Positions 5,467-13,973 of a stretch of DNA of 28,105 nucleotides are shown here, in pieces. The stretch is taken from positions 1 to 28,105 of the IMG/VR virus record IMGVR_UViG_3300025594_000048; one strand, 5' to 3'. Position 1 is the first letter of the stretch. Each line of letters opens with the position of its first letter. A program made the translations under genes and the position numbers. Origin of the DNA: a virus. Under the pieces are notes generated by a model. It made no database searches, was not told where the DNA came from, and saw nothing but the letters and a program-made list of their open reading frames with translations.

Positions 5467-5639
5467 TGAAACTTAGCAAAGAGCAACAGACCTCCCTCAA
5501 ACGTGTCTGGACCAGAAACAACCAAAGCAAGAGCTACTTAGCATTCCGCAGAACAGTATGCGTGGGCTCTAACTGCGCAATGGTTCACTGGTCTGGCATG
5601 TGGCTAGGCATCGAACCTGATGGATACACACACTCATGA
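5466..5639 (+). CDS. Conserved small phage protein, 57 aa
   Basis: ATG at 5466 shares one base with the previous stop. The sequence MKLSKEQQTSLKRVW then SYLAFRRTV and MWLGIEPDGYTHS resembles a widespread small phage protein that I recognise by pattern; its role is unknown. The end overlaps the next ATG (ATGA). Confidence 0.65.
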   Translation: MKLSKEQQTSLKRVWTRNNQSKSYLAFRRTVCVGSNCAMVHWSGMWLGIEPDGYTHS

Positions 5640-5980
5640 ATAAATACAACGAATCCCCCTGGCCCTGCGTGTACTGCGAACAACCAACTTTTTTCGGTTC
5701 AGGAAATTTCATAAACCGCATACCCGCAGACCACCACCACGAGTTGCAAGACGGTACAACTGAGTACCGTGACGGATACGCGTGCGCTAAATGCATGGAA
5801 ATGGAATGCGACAGGTGCCCTGAACCTATCGGATTAGACGAAGACGTCGGCGTAGAACAAGTCTACGGCGAAGGCACCCACCGTCACGAGTTCGATGACG
5901 GGGCTTGGACAGTACACCTAGAGTGTTTAACGCCCACTGAACAACTATTTTACGCAGAAAACAACGAGGAGATTGAATAA
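5636..5980 (+). CDS. Zinc-finger-like protein, 114 aa
   Basis: Cysteine pairs at CVYC (residues 11-14), CAKC (about 50-53) and CDRC (about 58-61) plus several His suggest one or two zinc sites. The rest is acidic. It ends in an acidic NNEEIE whose codons form the next gene's GAGGAG ribosome site. Function unknown; a nucleic-acid or host-protein adaptor is possible. Confidence 0.6.
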   Translation: MNKYNESPWPCVYCEQPTFFGSGNFINRIPADHHHELQDGTTEYRDGYACAKCMEMECDRCPEPIGLDEDVGVEQVYGEGTHRHEFDDGAWTVHLECLTPTEQLFYAENNEEIE

Positions 5981-6216
5981 TGACAACACTTATAGATAGC
6001 AAAGAACTTTTAACTAGCGAAAACCTACTAGCTGCAGGAATCACTGAAAGCCGCATCCCCGCCCTACTACTGGCGGCCAGCGCATTACATGACGCAGTCT
6101 GCCAAATCGACCGTGACCGTATGCCTGGACTTAGAACACATTTCCCCGAAGTTATCACCGTTGCTCAAATGTATGGGCAAGCTGATGAAATCTTACACGG
6201 ACTGGAGGACTCATAA
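5980..6216 (+). CDS. Small helical protein, 78 aa
   Basis: Overlaps neighbours by one base at each end (TAATG), so it is part of the coupled string. The product is mostly amphipathic helix (RIPALLLAASALHDAVCQI). No family recognised. Confidence 0.6.
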   Translation: MTTLIDSKELLTSENLLAAGITESRIPALLLAASALHDAVCQIDRDRMPGLRTHFPEVITVAQMYGQADEILHGLEDS

Positions 6217-6407
6217 TGAGCAGATCATGGATCGTAGTCTGGACAGACTTCATGAAACATCAATCATCTAAAGATTACTGGGAAGTATTTGAAAGCGAAG
6301 AGCAAGCTAAAAGCTGCTACGAACTTGTCTTACAAGACCACGATGTAGCTGCAATTACAGCAGTTATAGCCTCATCAGATTACGAACCCCACGCTAAATT
6401 CAACTAA
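6216..6407 (+). CDS. Small protein, 63 aa
   Basis: Follows directly on the previous stop with GGAGGA inside that gene's end. Sequence like RSWIVVWTDFMKHQSSKDYWEVFESEEQAKSCYE has the strand-helix layout of small phage accessory proteins. No family recognised. Confidence 0.6.
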   Translation: MSRSWIVVWTDFMKHQSSKDYWEVFESEEQAKSCYELVLQDHDVAAITAVIASSDYEPHAKFN

Positions 6408-6422
6408 GCAGGAAGACGAATC

Positions 6423-6632
6423 ATGAACCATATGCCATGCAGCATCACTGACGACCCGTACAACGATGCCAGCGATTACTTCGAGGGCAAACATGTGTAC
6501 AAAAGTGAACAGTCGGACGACGAAACGTTCATAAGTGAACATTCAGACAGTAAAAATGACACGCAAATAGAAATGTATGACAAACAATTTGCACTAAACA
6601 TCGGCTTAGGCCCACTTATAAAGGATAAATAA
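6423..6632 (+). CDS. Acidic small protein, 69 aa
   Basis: AGGAAG site about nine bases before ATG. Very acidic and polar (Asp, Ser, Glu, His), likely disordered in the middle. No family recognised. Acidic phage proteins sometimes mimic DNA, but nothing else supports that here. Confidence 0.55.
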   Translation: MNHMPCSITDDPYNDASDYFEGKHVYKSEQSDDETFISEHSDSKNDTQIEMYDKQFALNIGLGPLIKDK

Positions 6633-6633
6633 C

Positions 6634-6825
6634 ATGAACAAGTATCTACTAATAGCAGCACTACTGACCGTTTCAGGAACAGCTTCGAGTAATGGCTGGT
6701 GGACTAAAATCGCTGAGCAAAAATACGCGTCTGGTGACGTTATCTGTCAATGGAAACGCGGATGGGGCAGCAGCGTTGAATACACAACTACAGTAGGCCA
6801 AGGCTATTGCCCAAGACCCAACTAA
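6634..6825 (+). CDS. Small exported protein with signal peptide, 63 aa
   Basis: Residues 1-20 are a signal peptide (MNKYLLIAALLTVSGTASS) with likely cleavage after TAS or SS. The mature part is about 43 aa, Trp-rich, with two Cys (ICQW, GYCP) that could form a disulphide in the periplasm. AAGGA lies upstream. Exported phage mini-proteins can act in superinfection exclusion or envelope change; this is only a suggestion. Confidence 0.65.
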   Translation: MNKYLLIAALLTVSGTASSNGWWTKIAEQKYASGDVICQWKRGWGSSVEYTTTVGQGYCPRPN

Positions 6826-6843
6826 TTTAACTGGAGCACTGAC

Positions 6844-7710
6844 ATGCCAGATTTAATCTATTCAAGAAACGGTAACAACGACTTCTTAACAAGCGATCAA
6901 GTACGCGCTAGAGCACCAGCTGTATTCGCCCATGACTATGCAGAAGACCTGTCAAACAAATATGGCAACTTCAACTCAGCCCAGGCTATTGAGGTCATGA
7001 ATGACTATGGCTACGGCGTTACGCAAGCAGCCCAAGTGCAGGGGCGAACAGAAACTGCAAATATACACGGTCAGCATCTTATGGCCTTCGCTAAGCGCCA
7101 CGAAGTGAGTGCATTCACCCAAGAGCAACCAGAAATCATCTTCTACAACTCACATGACGGTAAGTCATCGATGAAGTTGTTTGCTGGTGTATACCGATTT
7201 ATCTGCAGTAACGGCATCATTGCAGGCGACGGCTTCGACCAACGAATGGTTCACTATAAAAGTAACCTAGATAGCTTCGAAGACCTACTTAAATACACAG
7301 CTAACAGCTTAGAAGACATCGCACAGCTAACCAACAACATGAAAAACATCACGCCTGATCAGGACCAAAGCCACGAGTTTGCAAAACGTGCAATCAGTAC
7401 TCGCTATAAGTACTACGACGATCTCATCGGCGACGGTATTGACCTTGGCGGCGGGAAATTCAACGTACGCGCAATTACCCAAGCGCTAAGCCCTACGCGC
7501 GAAGCAGATGTCGCGGACAACGCCTGGACAATCTTTAACCGCGTCCAAGAATCAGTTATACGTGGCGGTTTCGACTACCTCGGAGAACGCAAACGTTACG
7601 GACGCAAGTACATCGGTTACAAAGAAGCTAAAGCGATTTCTTCAATCAAACAAAACGTAACCATCAACCGCAAATTATGGGACATAGCGCAGGAGACTTT
7701 AGCCGCATGA
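6844..7710 (+). CDS. DUF932 family protein, 288 aa
   Basis: The hallmark FAGVYRFICSNGIIAGD (residues about 113-129) is the DUF932 signature, a family common in phages and plasmids whose function is unknown. Length is normal. GGAG lies about nine bases upstream of ATG. It is the largest gene of the small-gene operon, and its stop overlaps the following start at 7707. Confidence 0.8.
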   Translation: MPDLIYSRNGNNDFLTSDQVRARAPAVFAHDYAEDLSNKYGNFNSAQAIEVMNDYGYGVTQAAQVQGRTETANIHGQHLMAFAKRHEVSAFTQEQPEIIFYNSHDGKSSMKLFAGVYRFICSNGIIAGDGFDQRMVHYKSNLDSFEDLLKYTANSLEDIAQLTNNMKNITPDQDQSHEFAKRAISTRYKYYDDLIGDGIDLGGGKFNVRAITQALSPTREADVADNAWTIFNRVQESVIRGGFDYLGERKRYGRKYIGYKEAKAISSIKQNVTINRKLWDIAQETLAA

Positions 7711-7961
7711 ACAAAGAAACCCATAAAACCATCCGCGTCCACGCCACTATGCATACCGAGCTATATTTAGACATCAACGTCCCCATCGACACAGACAAAG
7801 ATGACATATGGCAATTCATCCGCGATGGAAACATCGATGGTGGAGATATGTTGGAATACGACGGAATATTCGGTGGCGGTTGGACATGGGAAGAGCCCAT
7901 CTATGACTACGAATTCGACCCCGAAGCATATGACGTATCAAAGGAGATTTTAGAATCATGA
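7707..7961 (+). CDS. Small acidic protein, 84 aa
   Basis: Start at 7707 chosen because it overlaps the DUF932 stop (ATGA) and has AGGAG 11 bases upstream; the longer frame from 7677 lies wholly in the DUF932 gene. Begins KTIRVHATMHTELYLDINV (strands), then acidic with many Trp, Tyr and Gly. Function unknown. Confidence 0.6.
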   Translation: MNKETHKTIRVHATMHTELYLDINVPIDTDKDDIWQFIRDGNIDGGDMLEYDGIFGGGWTWEEPIYDYEFDPEAYDVSKEILES

Positions 7962-8149
7962 CAAATCCAACCGTTCTACTGCAACCCGTGGGCATCGTCC
8001 ACACGCCTCAAAACCTAGAAGAACTTGAAGCATATATCGGTAAGTTCCACGGTGGAGAAGCAATAGCTGCCTTCACCTGTGCCTGGATGGCATGGAACTT
8101 ATGCGCAAAACTAACCAACCCAGATGGGAGAAAAGCTGATGAGTGTTGA
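7958..8149 (+). CDS. Small protein, 63 aa
   Basis: Coupled start (ATGA) with AAGGAG upstream. Contains AIAAFTCAWMAWNLCAKL, a hydrophobic helix with two Cys and two Trp, perhaps buried and not spanning a membrane. No family recognised. Confidence 0.55.
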   Translation: MTNPTVLLQPVGIVHTPQNLEELEAYIGKFHGGEAIAAFTCAWMAWNLCAKLTNPDGRKADEC

Positions 8150-8600
8150 ACGAGCATTTAATGAATTAGCAGTTGATGAATATATGCACCACTTCACCCA
8201 ATTCCTCGATCGCCACGTCGACGGTCGCTTAAAAGCTACGCTGACCGAAGACAACCAAATCGAGAAGCTCGAATCAAAAATCGAAAAGCTTGAAGTGCAG
8301 GTCTATGACCTCGAATCACAAGCCTCAGATTACGAGGACCGCTTAGATACTATCGAAAATTATGGTGACATGGATGACCGCTTCGATGTGCTCGAAGAAA
8401 AAATAAATAATCGCTTCAATGACCTTGAAAAGAACGTACAAAACTCCGACCACTCTCAAATACTTAAAGACATATCCGCGATGGTAAACCAACAAATTAC
8501 CGCACTCATCACCGCAGGCAGACTTAGCCTACACTTAAAACCACCAATCGAAATAGTCGATACAAGTGAAGAACCCTATAAAGTGCAGCGAACCTATTGA
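8139..8600 (+). CDS. Coiled-coil protein, 153 aa
   Basis: Start at 8139 with GGGAG seven bases upstream. Residues 45-112 are a long heptad-patterned coiled coil (IEKLESKIEKLEVQVYDLESQ and onward), which implies an oligomer. The C-terminal 40 residues are mixed. It is the last gene before the next promoter at 8597. Partner and role unknown. Confidence 0.7.
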   Translation: MSVERAFNELAVDEYMHHFTQFLDRHVDGRLKATLTEDNQIEKLESKIEKLEVQVYDLESQASDYEDRLDTIENYGDMDDRFDVLEEKINNRFNDLEKNVQNSDHSQILKDISAMVNQQITALITAGRLSLHLKPPIEIVDTSEEPYKVQRTY

Positions 8601-8625
8601 GCAATTATATTAGCTCTGCTATTAT
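8597..8625 (+). promoter_or_regulatory. Sigma70-like promoter with operator in spacer
   Basis: TTGAGC (8597-8602), 17-bp spacer, TATTAT (8620-8625). TATTAG-CTCTG-CTATTA (8608-8624) starts 11 bases after the -35 start, the same offset as in the 4559 promoter. It drives 8651 and probably the run into the polymerase gene. Confidence 0.75.
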
Positions 8626-8650
8626 TCTTGATAATCACTAGGAGAGTAAA

Positions 8651-8962
8651 ATGAGTATAAATAACGCAACAGTGGCTGAGTGGGACAGACTGCGAAACAA
8701 GTACCCCGCTGTACCGACTAGCGAAAGCTCCACCGCAACAGACCCTTCAATATCAGACGGTTCAACAGCACGCTATTACGAACTGCCCAAAACAGCAGCA
8801 CAACTACAAGATCTTATCTCTGAAAAAGATATGAACGCACAGATCGGCGAGATCTTTCGCAGCTGCTATCGGTATGGAGAAGTTTCTCACAGTGACAAAC
8901 TGCGTGACGCTAAGAAAATAAAGTTCTATGCAGAAGCAGAAATCAAACGACTCGAACAATAA
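8651..8962 (+). CDS. Small protein, 103 aa
   Basis: GGAG before the ATG, first gene after the promoter. A Ser/Thr-rich linker (residues 18-38) separates a short front from a helical rear (KTAAQLQDLISEKDMNAQIGEIFRSCYRYGE). No family recognised. Confidence 0.65.
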   Translation: MSINNATVAEWDRLRNKYPAVPTSESSTATDPSISDGSTARYYELPKTAAQLQDLISEKDMNAQIGEIFRSCYRYGEVSHSDKLRDAKKIKFYAEAEIKRLEQ

Positions 8963-8986
8963 ACATCAGGGAGTCTACAAGCAAAC

Positions 8987-9175
8987 ATGACTACACACTT
9001 CACAGATGTGTATGCCGCTATTGAAGAGGCAGACTACATCGTAGAAACCCTAAGAAAAAAAGTGTACTTGGTCACTGACAAATATGATCTGTTATATGCA
9101 GTTACAGCTGACCAGTACAACCAGAAAAAATGGAGATACCACAGAGTACTAGAAACATTCAAGGTTCAGTACTAA
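8987..9175 (+). CDS. Small protein, 62 aa
   Basis: ATG at 8987 with GGGAG a little far upstream (13 bases). Rich in Tyr and Lys, helical at the front. No family recognised. Confidence 0.55.
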   Translation: MTTHFTDVYAAIEEADYIVETLRKKVYLVTDKYDLLYAVTADQYNQKKWRYHRVLETFKVQY

Positions 9176-9202
9176 CGATTTCAATCTACCCAGGAGGGTA
9201 CC

Positions 9203-9394
9203 ATGAAAACAAAAGAGTATTTTGCAGAGCTAGAAGGTCTAGAACTAGACAACTTCCACCCTGAATTCCACAGCTACGTCGCCACATATATCAGAGCGCG
9301 ATCACCACAGCTGTATACCGAAGTAGCTTCTCACTTCAAAAACGTTGAGGGTGAAATCTACGCCCACCTGCAAGCTAACAGCGATCAGTTCTGA
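9203..9394 (+). CDS. Small protein before the polymerase, 63 aa
   Basis: AGGAGG seven bases before ATG. Acidic and aromatic; no family recognised. Its stop TGA overlaps the polymerase ATG, so it may set polymerase translation by coupling, since the polymerase has no strong ribosome site of its own. Confidence 0.65.
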   Translation: MKTKEYFAELEGLELDNFHPEFHSYVATYIRARSPQLYTEVASHFKNVEGEIYAHLQANSDQF

Positions 9395-11196
9395 TGCTCG
9401 TTACTCTCGACTTCGAGACATACTACGCACCAAAGTACAGTCTAACCACACTTACAACGATGGACTACGTCAGGCACGAGAACTTCAAAGTGCAAGGCGT
9501 AGGCATCAAAATCGATGATGGCGAGACTGAGTACTACGATGAGCACGAAGCGGAATCCGCGATACGTGAGCTTGATTGGAGTGACGTGACCCTTATCTGT
9601 CACAACACCCCGTTTGATGGCTATATATTAACCCGCTATTACGAAGTTATACCTCAGTATTACATAGATACAGCTGCAATGGCTCGCGCGCTTGCCCCTG
9701 GGCAATCAGCGTCTCTTAAAGACACAGCTATTCGCACCTTCCCAGACGACGAGTCAATGCGCAAAGGTGACGAGCTCGCTAGCACCAAAGGTATCTACGA
9801 CCTAGATCCAGAGCTCTCCAAGATCCTGGGTACATACTGCATACAAGACGTAGACCTTACATACGCTCTGTATATGCAGATGCATACCCAAATGCCTAAA
9901 AGCGAAATGGATCTCATCGACATGACCTGTCGAATGTTCTGCGAACCAAAGTTGATCGTGGACCTCGAACTTCTATACAAGTTTCGCGATGAAACGATCG
10001 CTGCTTCATTAGCAATAGTAGAAGCAAGCGGCGTTGACCCCAAGGTACTCAGCTCTAACCAACAGTTTGCAGCACACATAGAAAGCATGGGTCTAATACC
10101 ACCAACTAAGATTAGCCCTACGACAGGCAAGGCCATCCCTGCCCTCGGTAAAAGCGACAAGGCATTTACCCAGATGCAGAAGATGTACCCTGAGCATCAG
10201 CACATATGGGACGCGCGCTTAGCAGTAAAAAGCCGCATCAACCAGACAAAAGCGCAACGCTTCATCGACGCGACACATACAGACGGGACAATATCTGCAC
10301 CCTTGCGTTACTACGCAGCACACACTGGCCGCTTTGGCGGTACAGAAAAGCTCAACATGCAGAACATGCCACGTAACTCACCGCTACGTTTAGCGCTAAC
10401 CGCACCTGCAGAGCACCTCATATTCGTAGCGGATCTATCCGCAATCGAAGCCCGCGTCTTAGCATGGTTAGCAGACGAAACAGAATTGTTACAGCTGTTT
10501 AGAGACGGCAAAGACGTATACAGCGATCTAGCTGGCTCGATATATAAGCGGGTAATCAATAAGAAAGACGACCCCGACGAACGCTTCGTCGGCAAAGTTG
10601 CGCAGCTCGGCCTAGGTTTCGGCATGGGCGCAAACCGCTTTCAGGACACACTTGAAACTGGCGCAATGGGCCCACCCATGAAGTTCGCTATCGACAAAGC
10701 GTACAACGTTATTAATACATACCGCTCTACTTATCCCGGCATCCCGATGCTTTGGAAAAAGCTAGAGCTTAAATTAGCAAACACCATAAACCCTAACTAC
10801 ATAGAAGAGTGGCATGGCCTTACATTCAAAGATAAAAAGATCTACTTACCTAACGGGTTGGCTCTGCATTACAGCAACCTTCGGTACGAACAAGGGCAGT
10901 TAGTTTATGACCAGCGCAACACTATCAAAACCTGGGGCGGTAGCCTCGCAGAGAACGTAGTTCAAGCGCTAGCAAGACTAATTGTTACCGACGCAATGCT
11001 CCGCATACAAGCGGACCAAACACTAGATGCCGATGTCGTACTGACTGTACATGATGAAATAATTTTAATTAGTAAGGCTAATAACCCAGATGCTACAATG
11101 TCTAAGTTAATCGCACATATGTGCGTACCTCCAGCCTGGGCTCCTGACATTCCGTTAGACGCCGAAGGCGGATACGATACGAGCTATAGCAAGTAA
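9394..11196 (+). CDS. polA: Family A DNA polymerase with 3'-5' exonuclease, 600 aa
   Basis: Replicative phage polymerase. The exonuclease domain (1-190) keeps its metal residues: D6 and E8 in LDFETYY, CHNTPFD near 71, and YCIQDVDLTYALY near 149. The polymerase domain has motif A (VADLSAIEARV, D347), motif B (GKVAQLGLGFGMG near 401) and motif C (TVHDE, D554). There is no 5'-3' nuclease domain, as is usual for phage family A enzymes. The Tyr/Phe position of motif B appears as Gly-Phe-Gly. The ATG overlaps the previous stop. csrA follows after three bases. All catalytic sites are present, so the enzyme should be active. Confidence 0.95.
   Translation: MLVTLDFETYYAPKYSLTTLTTMDYVRHENFKVQGVGIKIDDGETEYYDEHEAESAIRELDWSDVTLICHNTPFDGYILTRYYEVIPQYYIDTAAMARALAPGQSASLKDTAIRTFPDDESMRKGDELASTKGIYDLDPELSKILGTYCIQDVDLTYALYMQMHTQMPKSEMDLIDMTCRMFCEPKLIVDLELLYKFRDETIAASLAIVEASGVDPKVLSSNQQFAAHIESMGLIPPTKISPTTGKAIPALGKSDKAFTQMQKMYPEHQHIWDARLAVKSRINQTKAQRFIDATHTDGTISAPLRYYAAHTGRFGGTEKLNMQNMPRNSPLRLALTAPAEHLIFVADLSAIEARVLAWLADETELLQLFRDGKDVYSDLAGSIYKRVINKKDDPDERFVGKVAQLGLGFGMGANRFQDTLETGAMGPPMKFAIDKAYNVINTYRSTYPGIPMLWKKLELKLANTINPNYIEEWHGLTFKDKKIYLPNGLALHYSNLRYEQGQLVYDQRNTIKTWGGSLAENVVQALARLIVTDAMLRIQADQTLDADVVLTVHDEIILISKANNPDATMSKLIAHMCVPPAWAPDIPLDAEGGYDTSYSK
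11067..11083 (+). promoter_or_regulatory. Near-perfect operator copy inside polA, upstream of csrA
   Basis: AATTAG-TAAGG-CTAATA, one mismatch to the consensus, 117 bases before the csrA start. The spacer TAAGG is the same as in the 16377 copy. No convincing -35. It could be a roadblock or internal site, or chance within coding DNA. Confidence 0.4.
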
Positions 11197-11199
11197 CTT

Positions 11200-11385
11200 A
11201 TGCCACGACTAGTACTTACAAGAAAAGTAGACGAACAAGTTGTCATCCACGATGACAACGGCGTTATCGCGAGAGTTAAAATCTCCAAGGTTGACAGGAA
11301 TCAAGTCCGAATTACATTCGAGGCAGAAAATACGATCAGGATTGATCGACAGGAAGTATACGAGAGAAACGCTCCTACTAAATAG
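11200..11385 (+). CDS. csrA: CsrA/RsmA-type RNA-binding regulator, phage-encoded, 61 aa
   Basis: Aligns over its length to CsrA: LVLTRKVDEQVVI at the front (LTR(K/R)V motif), NQVRI in the middle and DRQEVYERN at the end, where the Arg matches the RNA-contact Arg44 of Escherichia coli CsrA. CsrA dimers bind GGA in mRNA leaders and change translation or stability. Differences include one extra N-terminal residue, VDE in place of VGE, and DRNQVR in place of GNQVR. It lies three bases behind the polymerase and before the primase, in the replication operon. Likely targets are host mRNAs or phage leaders; the primase leader just downstream has tandem GGA (11418-11423). Confidence 0.9.
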   Translation: MPRLVLTRKVDEQVVIHDDNGVIARVKISKVDRNQVRITFEAENTIRIDRQEVYERNAPTK

Positions 11386-11405
11386 ATATTAGCTATGCTA
11401 ATATC
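11385..11405 (+). promoter_or_regulatory. Perfect operator palindrome before primase-helicase
   Basis: GATATTAG and CTAATATC are perfect 8-bp arms around CTATG; core 11387-11403. TAATAT (11399-11404) is at the -10 position, but the -35 position (TACTAA) is poor. Confidence 0.65.
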
Positions 11406-11435
11406 ACTCGCTCTGTAGGAGGAGCCAACATAAGC

Positions 11436-13934
11436 ATGCAAACTACTTTTTTAGAAGCCGCTAACGGACAGCGACTCAGTAAGCGCCACTGTCCCACAAA
11501 CGGTTTTACCCCATACCCACACGTTAAGAGCGTGACATCGCACGAACACCAAGTGCCGCTCGACGAGACTGGTTTAGCCATGCTCGAGCGATTGATCCGT
11601 GACCACGCCGACTTAGGGCATTGCTTATTAAAAGGTAACTTAAAGCGCCCTATCGAGAACGAATCTCGAGCAGGTAAAACTGACAGAATTGGTTACTCAA
11701 ACCTACTTGTATTAGATATAGACGGCATCACACTGCCAGGGCACACAAACCCTAAGAGTTACGATGCAAAAATTGTCGCTACTCTAGCTAAGACAGTCAT
11801 GCGTGAGTTACCTCCCGCAGTACAAGACTGTGCATTTATTGCACAAGCATCAGCAAGCCTAGGACTTAAAGGCGACAAAGTATCCTTACATATATTTATA
11901 TTGTTAGCTCAAGCAATGCCTGCTAAAGCAGTCAAGCTGTGGCTACAAGCCAGTAATTTTGAGTCAGAGCTGTTCTCATCCCAGCTCGAGCTGTCATCTA
12001 ACGGCCACTCACTCAAGTACCCACTTGATATAAGTGTCGCTGACAACTCAAAACTTATCTTCATTGCTCCTCCTACCTTTGAAGACGGAACCCACAATCC
12101 GTTCAGTACACCCGCTGAGCGGATTGTGGGTGTTTCCGGTATATCGGAGACTCTTGACCTCGCTAAATTGATGAACGACATCAGCCCCGAGGTAGTCCAC
12201 CAAAAGAGTAATGAGCATAAAAACAAGCTACGAGTCTTACGCGGTTTTAATGCCAAGAAAGAACGACTCACTATTGCTAATATAAACAACAAGTCAGAAG
12301 AGATACTGACTAACCCCGACAGAATGTCCATCACAGTACATGACGATTCCCACGGACAGTTTATACATTGCAACGTTAACGGCGGCGACAGCAACGCTTA
12401 CTACTTCAAGCTCGAAGACCCGACGTACATGTTCAACTTTAAAGGTGAACCAATCTGGTCTATCGAGCAAGCTGACCCCGACTTCTATAAGACGCTCTTC
12501 GATGTCTATCAAGAAGAGATGGCAAAAGAAGGTCGAGCTAGCTTTCCAGTAGTCCTCCGCGACTACTACACAGATACATATTACAACGGTGTATTCGACC
12601 CGAACCTTAACCAGTTCAGCGGAGAATTCCCGTTAACGCCTTGTGCAGCTGCTAGCATAGAAGGCTTTATGCGATCACATGGTCGTAGCAAGCCTGACTT
12701 CATACCTGACGCAAAGGTTATCTTCGACCCTGTGTCTAATGCTGATGCAGTTAACCTAAGCAATGTGCCCTACCACATCAACATGTTCCGTAAGACCGAG
12801 TACATGCTGTCGAGCATTGAGCACGAACCACTAAGCATGGGCGACGCAAAGCGAATCGCGGACTCTTGCCCGCTAATCTACAAGCTAATGTCGCATATCC
12901 TCGGCGGTAAGAACCTCGAGCTCGAGTACTTCACCAACTGGTTAGCGTACATCTTCCAGACTAAGCGTAAAGCAGGAACCGCGTGGGTACTGCAAGGTGT
13001 CCCTGGCACAGGGAAAGGTATCTTCTACTCTAAAGTACTCAGACCGCTGTTTGGCACGGAGCATGTACCTATGCGCGCGCTTCAAAACATCGAAGAGCAG
13101 TTCAACCTCTACATGAGACAAGCATTGTTCCTCGTTGTTGACGAGTTCCACATGGCGTCAGCGAACTCAGGCACAGTCAAAGTAGCTGATAAGCTCAAAA
13201 ACCAAATATCAGAAAACACGATGACCATTCGTGCGATGCGCAGTAACCAAGCAGAAGTGCCGAACTACACAAACTTCATCTTTCTCACCAACAGAATGGA
13301 TGCCGTAAAAATCGAGGAGGGAGACAGGCGATATAATATCGCTCCGAGACAAGAGCAAAAGCTCGAGCACGTATACCCAGAAGTTGTAGATGGCATTGAT
13401 GACATCGAAAAAGAACTGCATAAGTTCGCTGCGTTACTTAAGAGTTTCAAAGTCAACAAGCAGCTAGTTCGCACACCAATATCAAACAGTGCCAAAGCGC
13501 AGATGGAACAAGTCACCATGTCTGTAATGGAAGAATTCTTCGCTGCTGTACGACACGGTAACCTTAGCTTCTTCATGGACATACTCGACATCGAGCTAAC
13601 CAACGTACTTCAGGGCGCAGAGATTACCACCGCACAACGCCTCGTAAAGCAGTGGATCGTAGAATCTCAGTGGCCGCATTCCGTAATACCGTTAGAGCAC
13701 TTGCGCACTGTGTACGGAGTCTTAACCGACGACCGTGTATCACAGCGTGAGTTTCAAAAGAAAGCAGAACGCTGTGGAATTACTAAACAACAAAAACGCG
13801 AACACAATGCAACGCGCGGATCAGCACCGTTGCGAGGCGTAGTAACAACGTGGAAGTTAGACAAAGAACAGCTTAACGAAGTTACTGAAAAATACTTCGA
13901 CGACAAGGACCGCAAGTTACTTGCTGTGGCATAG
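11436..13934 (+). CDS. AEP primase / SF3 helicase fusion, 832 aa
   Basis: Primer synthesis and unwinding at the fork in one chain. The front third has primase-polymerase (AEP) motifs: LVLDIDG with D94 and D96, then a Ser-x-His motif (S150, H152 in VSLHIFIL). The helicase lies at about 450-680: Walker A GVPGTGKG (from residue 521), Walker B LFLVVDEFH (near 568), the sensor Asn in FIFLTN (near 612) and EEGDRRYNI as the likely arginine finger. SF3 proteins often bind origin repeats, which fits the field at 2815-3118. ATG 11436 has AGGAGGAG 11 bases upstream, slightly long. A regulated promoter (11385) lies in front. Confidence 0.85.
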   Translation: MQTTFLEAANGQRLSKRHCPTNGFTPYPHVKSVTSHEHQVPLDETGLAMLERLIRDHADLGHCLLKGNLKRPIENESRAGKTDRIGYSNLLVLDIDGITLPGHTNPKSYDAKIVATLAKTVMRELPPAVQDCAFIAQASASLGLKGDKVSLHIFILLAQAMPAKAVKLWLQASNFESELFSSQLELSSNGHSLKYPLDISVADNSKLIFIAPPTFEDGTHNPFSTPAERIVGVSGISETLDLAKLMNDISPEVVHQKSNEHKNKLRVLRGFNAKKERLTIANINNKSEEILTNPDRMSITVHDDSHGQFIHCNVNGGDSNAYYFKLEDPTYMFNFKGEPIWSIEQADPDFYKTLFDVYQEEMAKEGRASFPVVLRDYYTDTYYNGVFDPNLNQFSGEFPLTPCAAASIEGFMRSHGRSKPDFIPDAKVIFDPVSNADAVNLSNVPYHINMFRKTEYMLSSIEHEPLSMGDAKRIADSCPLIYKLMSHILGGKNLELEYFTNWLAYIFQTKRKAGTAWVLQGVPGTGKGIFYSKVLRPLFGTEHVPMRALQNIEEQFNLYMRQALFLVVDEFHMASANSGTVKVADKLKNQISENTMTIRAMRSNQAEVPNYTNFIFLTNRMDAVKIEEGDRRYNIAPRQEQKLEHVYPEVVDGIDDIEKELHKFAALLKSFKVNKQLVRTPISNSAKAQMEQVTMSVMEEFFAAVRHGNLSFFMDILDIELTNVLQGAEITTAQRLVKQWIVESQWPHSVIPLEHLRTVYGVLTDDRVSQREFQKKAERCGITKQQKREHNATRGSAPLRGVVTTWKLDKEQLNEVTEKYFDDKDRKLLAVA
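12090..12131. repeat. Perfect 12-bp inverted repeat inside primase gene
   Basis: ACCCACAATCCG (12090-12101) and CGGATTGTGGGT (12120-12131) around an 18-base loop. It falls in the linker between the primase and helicase parts. The mRNA would form a stable hairpin. Confidence 0.8.
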
Positions 13935-13936
13935 CT

Positions 13937-13955
13937 ATATTAGTTATACTAATAT
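13937..13955 (+). promoter_or_regulatory. Perfect operator palindrome before Cas4-like gene
   Basis: ATATTAG-TTATA-CTAATAT; core 13938-13954, TAATAT at the -10 position (13950-13955). It lies 4 bases after the primase stop and 19 before the next ATG. Confidence 0.65.
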
Positions 13956-13973
13956 CTTTTCATAGGAAATGAC

